Source: Devosia epidermidihirudinis (GTDB lineage Bacteria > Pseudomonadota > Alphaproteobacteria > Rhizobiales > Devosiaceae). From it: a DNA stretch of 64,000 nucleotides. The stretch's first letter is position 1; each line of letters starts with the position of its first letter. This document shows positions 61,782 to 64,000 of the stretch, piece after piece. The notes under the pieces are model-generated. The model was given only the letters and a program-made list of their open reading frames with translations, did not search any database and was not told where the DNA came from. The position numbers and the translations under genes were made by a program. The stretch covers positions 1-64,000 of the forward strand of contig NZ_LANJ01000045.1 of the NCBI RefSeq assembly GCF_000971295.1, in the 5' to 3' direction.

Positions 61782-62788
61782 AACGCCCGATCGCTCGCCC
61801 TATCGGCACATCCAACAGCACCGATGAGGCCATCCGCCTCCCCCGCGCCTTTGCACCGGCAAACGTGGTCGTGGTGGAGCCCGAGTTTGAACCCGGAGAT
61901 AATGACGCCCTGGTTGCGCTGCCACCCCGCCGCATGGGCTGGATTGGGCGCACAGCCTGGACGGCTGGCGGCATTCTGGTTTCCGCAGGCATCAGCCTTG
62001 CCGCGGACCGGCTGATCCGCGATCTCTTCGCCCGCAACGAATGGCTCGGCTGGGCCAGCCTTGTGGTGCTGGGTCTGTTCGTCATTGCCATTCTGGCGCT
62101 GATCGCCCGAGAGGTCTTCGCCCTCCGTCGCCTGCGGGTGTTGGATGCCCTCAAGCGTGACGCCGCGCTGGCGACACAGCAGAACGATCAACACCAAGCC
62201 AAGCACGTCATCGATAGACTCGGCCATATCTATGCCGACCGCCCCGATCTGGCGCGCGCGCGACAAACAGTGACCGACAATGTCGACCACCTGTTCGATG
62301 GCCACGAAATCGTCGCCCTCGCCGAGCGCAGCCTGATGGCGCCCCTAGACGCGCGCGCCAAGATTCTGACTGCCGCTTCGGCACGACGGGTGGCGCTTGT
62401 GACTGCTGTTTCGCCAAGGGCACTCGTCGACATCGCCTTCGTCGTCTACGAGAGCGTCAGGCTGGCGGGGGCCATCGCTGCGCTCTACGGAGCACGACCG
62501 GGCTTTTTCGGCTTCTGGCGGCTCGCTGGAGCCATTCTGGCGCACCTTGCTGTGACTGGTGGGCTGGTTCTCACCGATGGCATCGTCGAGCAACTGGTTG
62601 GGCAAGGTCTGGCTGCCAAGCTGTCCCAGCGACTGGGCGAGGGCGTGGTCAACGGCCTCATGACCGTACGCGTCGGTATTGCGGCAATGCGCGTGGTGCG
62701 GCCCCTGCCCTTTGAAACGCAGAAGCAGCCGATGGTGCGCGACTTCATCCCCGAGCTGACCAAGGTCACCGGCGACGCTGCCAAATAG
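61778..62788 (+). CDS. YcjF/TIGR01620 family membrane protein
   Basis: A 336-residue inner-membrane protein of the YcjF (DUF697-containing) family. Two N-terminal transmembrane helices ('IGRTAWTAGGILVSAGISLAA' and 'LGWASLVVLGLFVIAILALIA') are followed by a cytoplasmic helix region and the DUF697-like part 'RRVALVTAVSPRALVDIAFVVYESVRLAGAIAALYGARPGFFGFWRLAGAILAHLAVTGG'. ycjX and ycjF are paired in most proteobacteria, and the ATGA overlap here supports joint function, which is not known in detail. Confidence 0.87.
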   Translation: MKRPIARPIGTSNSTDEAIRLPRAFAPANVVVVEPEFEPGDNDALVALPPRRMGWIGRTAWTAGGILVSAGISLAADRLIRDLFARNEWLGWASLVVLGLFVIAILALIAREVFALRRLRVLDALKRDAALATQQNDQHQAKHVIDRLGHIYADRPDLARARQTVTDNVDHLFDGHEIVALAERSLMAPLDARAKILTAASARRVALVTAVSPRALVDIAFVVYESVRLAGAIAALYGARPGFFGFWRLAGAILAHLAVTGGLVLTDGIVEQLVGQGLAAKLSQRLGEGVVNGLMTVRVGIAAMRVVRPLPFETQKQPMVRDFIPELTKVTGDAAK

Positions 62789-63199
62789 CTATTCGGCAGC
62801 GAGCACCGCGACGTTGCTCTTGCGAATGGGCATCGCGTCCGGATGGGCCTCGAAATACTGCCGGCGCGCAGCCAGCACCTTGGGCCGATTATCGACCGCC
62901 CATGCGCCAAGTGCCTTGAGCGGCACCTGAAGGTCATAGCCCAGCTCGGTCAGCTCGTAGTCGACGCGCGGCGGGATGGATGGCGTGACGGTGCGCGTGA
63001 CGAACCCGTCCATCTCCAGATCGCGCAGCGTCGAGGTCAGCATCTTTTGGCTAATCCCGCCGATCATGCGCTTGATCTCGCCAAAACGCTTGGGGCCGTT
63101 GCTCAGCAGGTTGATGATGAGGACCGTCCACTTGCCGCCGATCTGGTTGAGGATCTCCCCTACCGGGCGGCAATCATTGTGCGTTTCATCCAGTTTCAT
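62789..63199 (-). CDS. HxlR family transcriptional regulator
   Basis: A 136-residue winged-helix regulator: 'CRPVGEILNQIGGKWTVLIINLLSNGPKRFGEIKRMIGGISQKMLTSTLRDLEMDGFVTRTVTPSIPPRVDYELTELGYDL' is the HxlR core, with the N-terminal Cys at residue 10 that is often conserved and redox-sensitive in the family. Divergent from an FMN reductase gene, the usual partner. ATG 63199 is used; the frame up to 63256 lacks homology. Its stop lies one base after that of the convergent ycjF-like gene. Confidence 0.9.
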   Translation of the reverse strand: MKLDETHNDCRPVGEILNQIGGKWTVLIINLLSNGPKRFGEIKRMIGGISQKMLTSTLRDLEMDGFVTRTVTPSIPPRVDYELTELGYDLQVPLKALGAWAVDNRPKVLAARRQYFEAHPDAMPIRKSNVAVLAAE

Positions 63200-63293
63200 T
63201 TTAGTGCCTGACGTTCGAAAAAGTGCGGTCTTGCGACGCAATAGACAGTCACTCATATAGCGTCAGTCACCAAACGATACCATAGGTCCTGAC

Positions 63294-63869
63294 ATGAAGA
63301 ACGTCGCCGTCCTGCTCGGCAGTTTGAGCGAGAAATCCATCAACAAGGCTCTGGCCAAGGCTATCGAAAAGCTGGCCCAGGAGCGCCTGAAGTTCGATTT
63401 CCTCGATATCGGCAGCCTGCCCTTTTACAACAACGACCTATGGGACAACCCGCCCGCCAGCGTGACCGATCTCAAAACCCGCGTTGCTGCGGCCGACGCC
63501 GTACTCATCGTCATGCCCGAGTTCAATCGCTCGTTCCCTGCTGTGATCAAGAATGCGCTGGACTGGGGTTCGCGGCCCTATGGGCAGAACTCGTGGACCG
63601 GCAAGCCACTGGCTATCGCAGGCGCCAGCCCGGGCGGCATCGGCACTGCCGCAGGGCAGAACCAGCTCCGCACCACAATGCCCCTGCTGGGCTTCGTCGT
63701 GATGGGGCAACCAGAGGTCTATTTCCAGTTCACGCCGGGCATCATCGACGAGCACTTCGACGTGACCAACGATCAATCTCGCGATTTCCTGGCGGGCTTT
63801 GCAGACAAGTTCGCCGACTGGATCGACCGCCATGGCGAGCACCGTACGCTGAGCGTCGCGGCTGAATAA
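63294..63869 (+). CDS. NADPH-dependent FMN reductase / quinone reductase
   Basis: A 191-residue flavodoxin-fold oxidoreductase: 'VAVLLGSLSEKSINKALAKAIEKLA' (FMN phosphate loop), 'DAVLIVMPEFNRSFPAVIKNALDWGSRPYGQNSWTGKPLAIAGASPGGIGTAAGQNQLR' (the PEYN-like motif is PEFNRSFPAVIKNALDW). Family members reduce quinones, azo dyes or chromate. It is divergent from the HxlR regulator with 94 bp between starts, a standard electrophile-response pair. Confidence 0.92.
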   Translation: MKNVAVLLGSLSEKSINKALAKAIEKLAQERLKFDFLDIGSLPFYNNDLWDNPPASVTDLKTRVAAADAVLIVMPEFNRSFPAVIKNALDWGSRPYGQNSWTGKPLAIAGASPGGIGTAAGQNQLRTTMPLLGFVVMGQPEVYFQFTPGIIDEHFDVTNDQSRDFLAGFADKFADWIDRHGEHRTLSVAAE

Positions 63870-63892
63870 TCGTCACCCCACCCACCGCCGCT

Positions 63893-63966
63893 GCCCTCGG
63901 ACTTGATCCGAGGGCCACTCTCAACACGGCACAGGCAGCCAGAGACCCTCGGATCAAATACGAGGG
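63893..63966. repeat. Intergenic palindromes, family C
   Basis: CCCTCGGACTTGATCCGAGGG (63894-63914) and a degenerate partner CCCTCGGATCAAATACGAGGG (63945-63965), as in the cluster at 18706-18885. Nothing coding is seen after 63870. Confidence 0.75.
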
Positions 63967-64000
63967 AAGCAACGGTGGTTGTGAATTTTATGAGCGAAAC

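Overview
The window reads as chromosomal DNA of an alphaproteobacterium of the order Hyphomicrobiales. It is GC-rich and gene-dense, and the gene set and protein style resemble Devosia and its relatives; that genus-level guess is inference. Markers for the class are CckA, CtrA-type boxes (TTAA-N7-TTAA), FliX, FlbT, FlaF, MotE, a DksA-type protein without the full zinc finger, and RecA boxes of the GTTC-N7-GTTC type. I saw no rRNA, tRNA, CRISPR array, transposase or phage gene.

Layout. 1-10.2 kb: housekeeping and accessory genes (MFS exporter, TrmJ-like RNA methyltransferase, two GNAT acetyltransferases, a GFA/TfoX pair, a MarR regulator next to a FabF-type ketoacyl synthase, isocitrate dehydrogenase, an aldo/keto reductase, a membrane acyltransferase). 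10.3-16.2 kb: two tandem EamA transporters, alaS and recA. 16.3-18.6 kb: a two-gene sugar-oxidation unit behind a palindromic operator. 19-33.9 kb: cckA and a DUF2237 gene, then flagellar export, rod and motor genes (flhB, fliR, fliQ, fliE, flgC, flgB on minus; fliO, fliP on plus; fliL, fliM, a DUF6468 gene, motE and a very large periplasmic repeat protein on minus). 34.2-37.5 kb: flgF, flgG, flgA, flgH. 38-43.1 kb: an M32 carboxypeptidase, an ABC-F ATPase and a small curli-like cluster (curlin, CsgH, curlin). 43.1-46.9 kb: a MarR-controlled EmrAB-type exporter and dksA. 46.9-58.2 kb: the second flagellar block (fliX, flgI, rod-binding FlgJ, FlgN, flagellin, flbT, flaF; flgL, flgK, flgE on minus). 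58.4-64 kb: a P-loop ATPase, metA, a YcjX/YcjF pair, and a divergent HxlR regulator/FMN reductase pair.

The flagellar genes seem wired together by a readable cis code. Three CtrA-type boxes lie in the flgB/fliO, fliL/flgF and fliX/flgI divergent regions. Sigma-54 type promoters precede flgF, flgI and flgE. A dyad, CGGCA-N5-TGCCG, recurs beside these same promoters and is proposed here as the site of an FlbD-like enhancer-binding protein whose gene is not in the window.

Other points worth attention: two unrelated MarR genes with the same leaderless promoter architecture and operators embedded in the promoter; a flagellin whose variable domain is bracketed by two identical 13-residue Pro/Ala/Val linkers; an oversized FlgL with an internal duplication that also resembles part of FlgE; a curli leader hairpin that covers the ribosome binding site; and at least four families of intergenic palindromic repeats.
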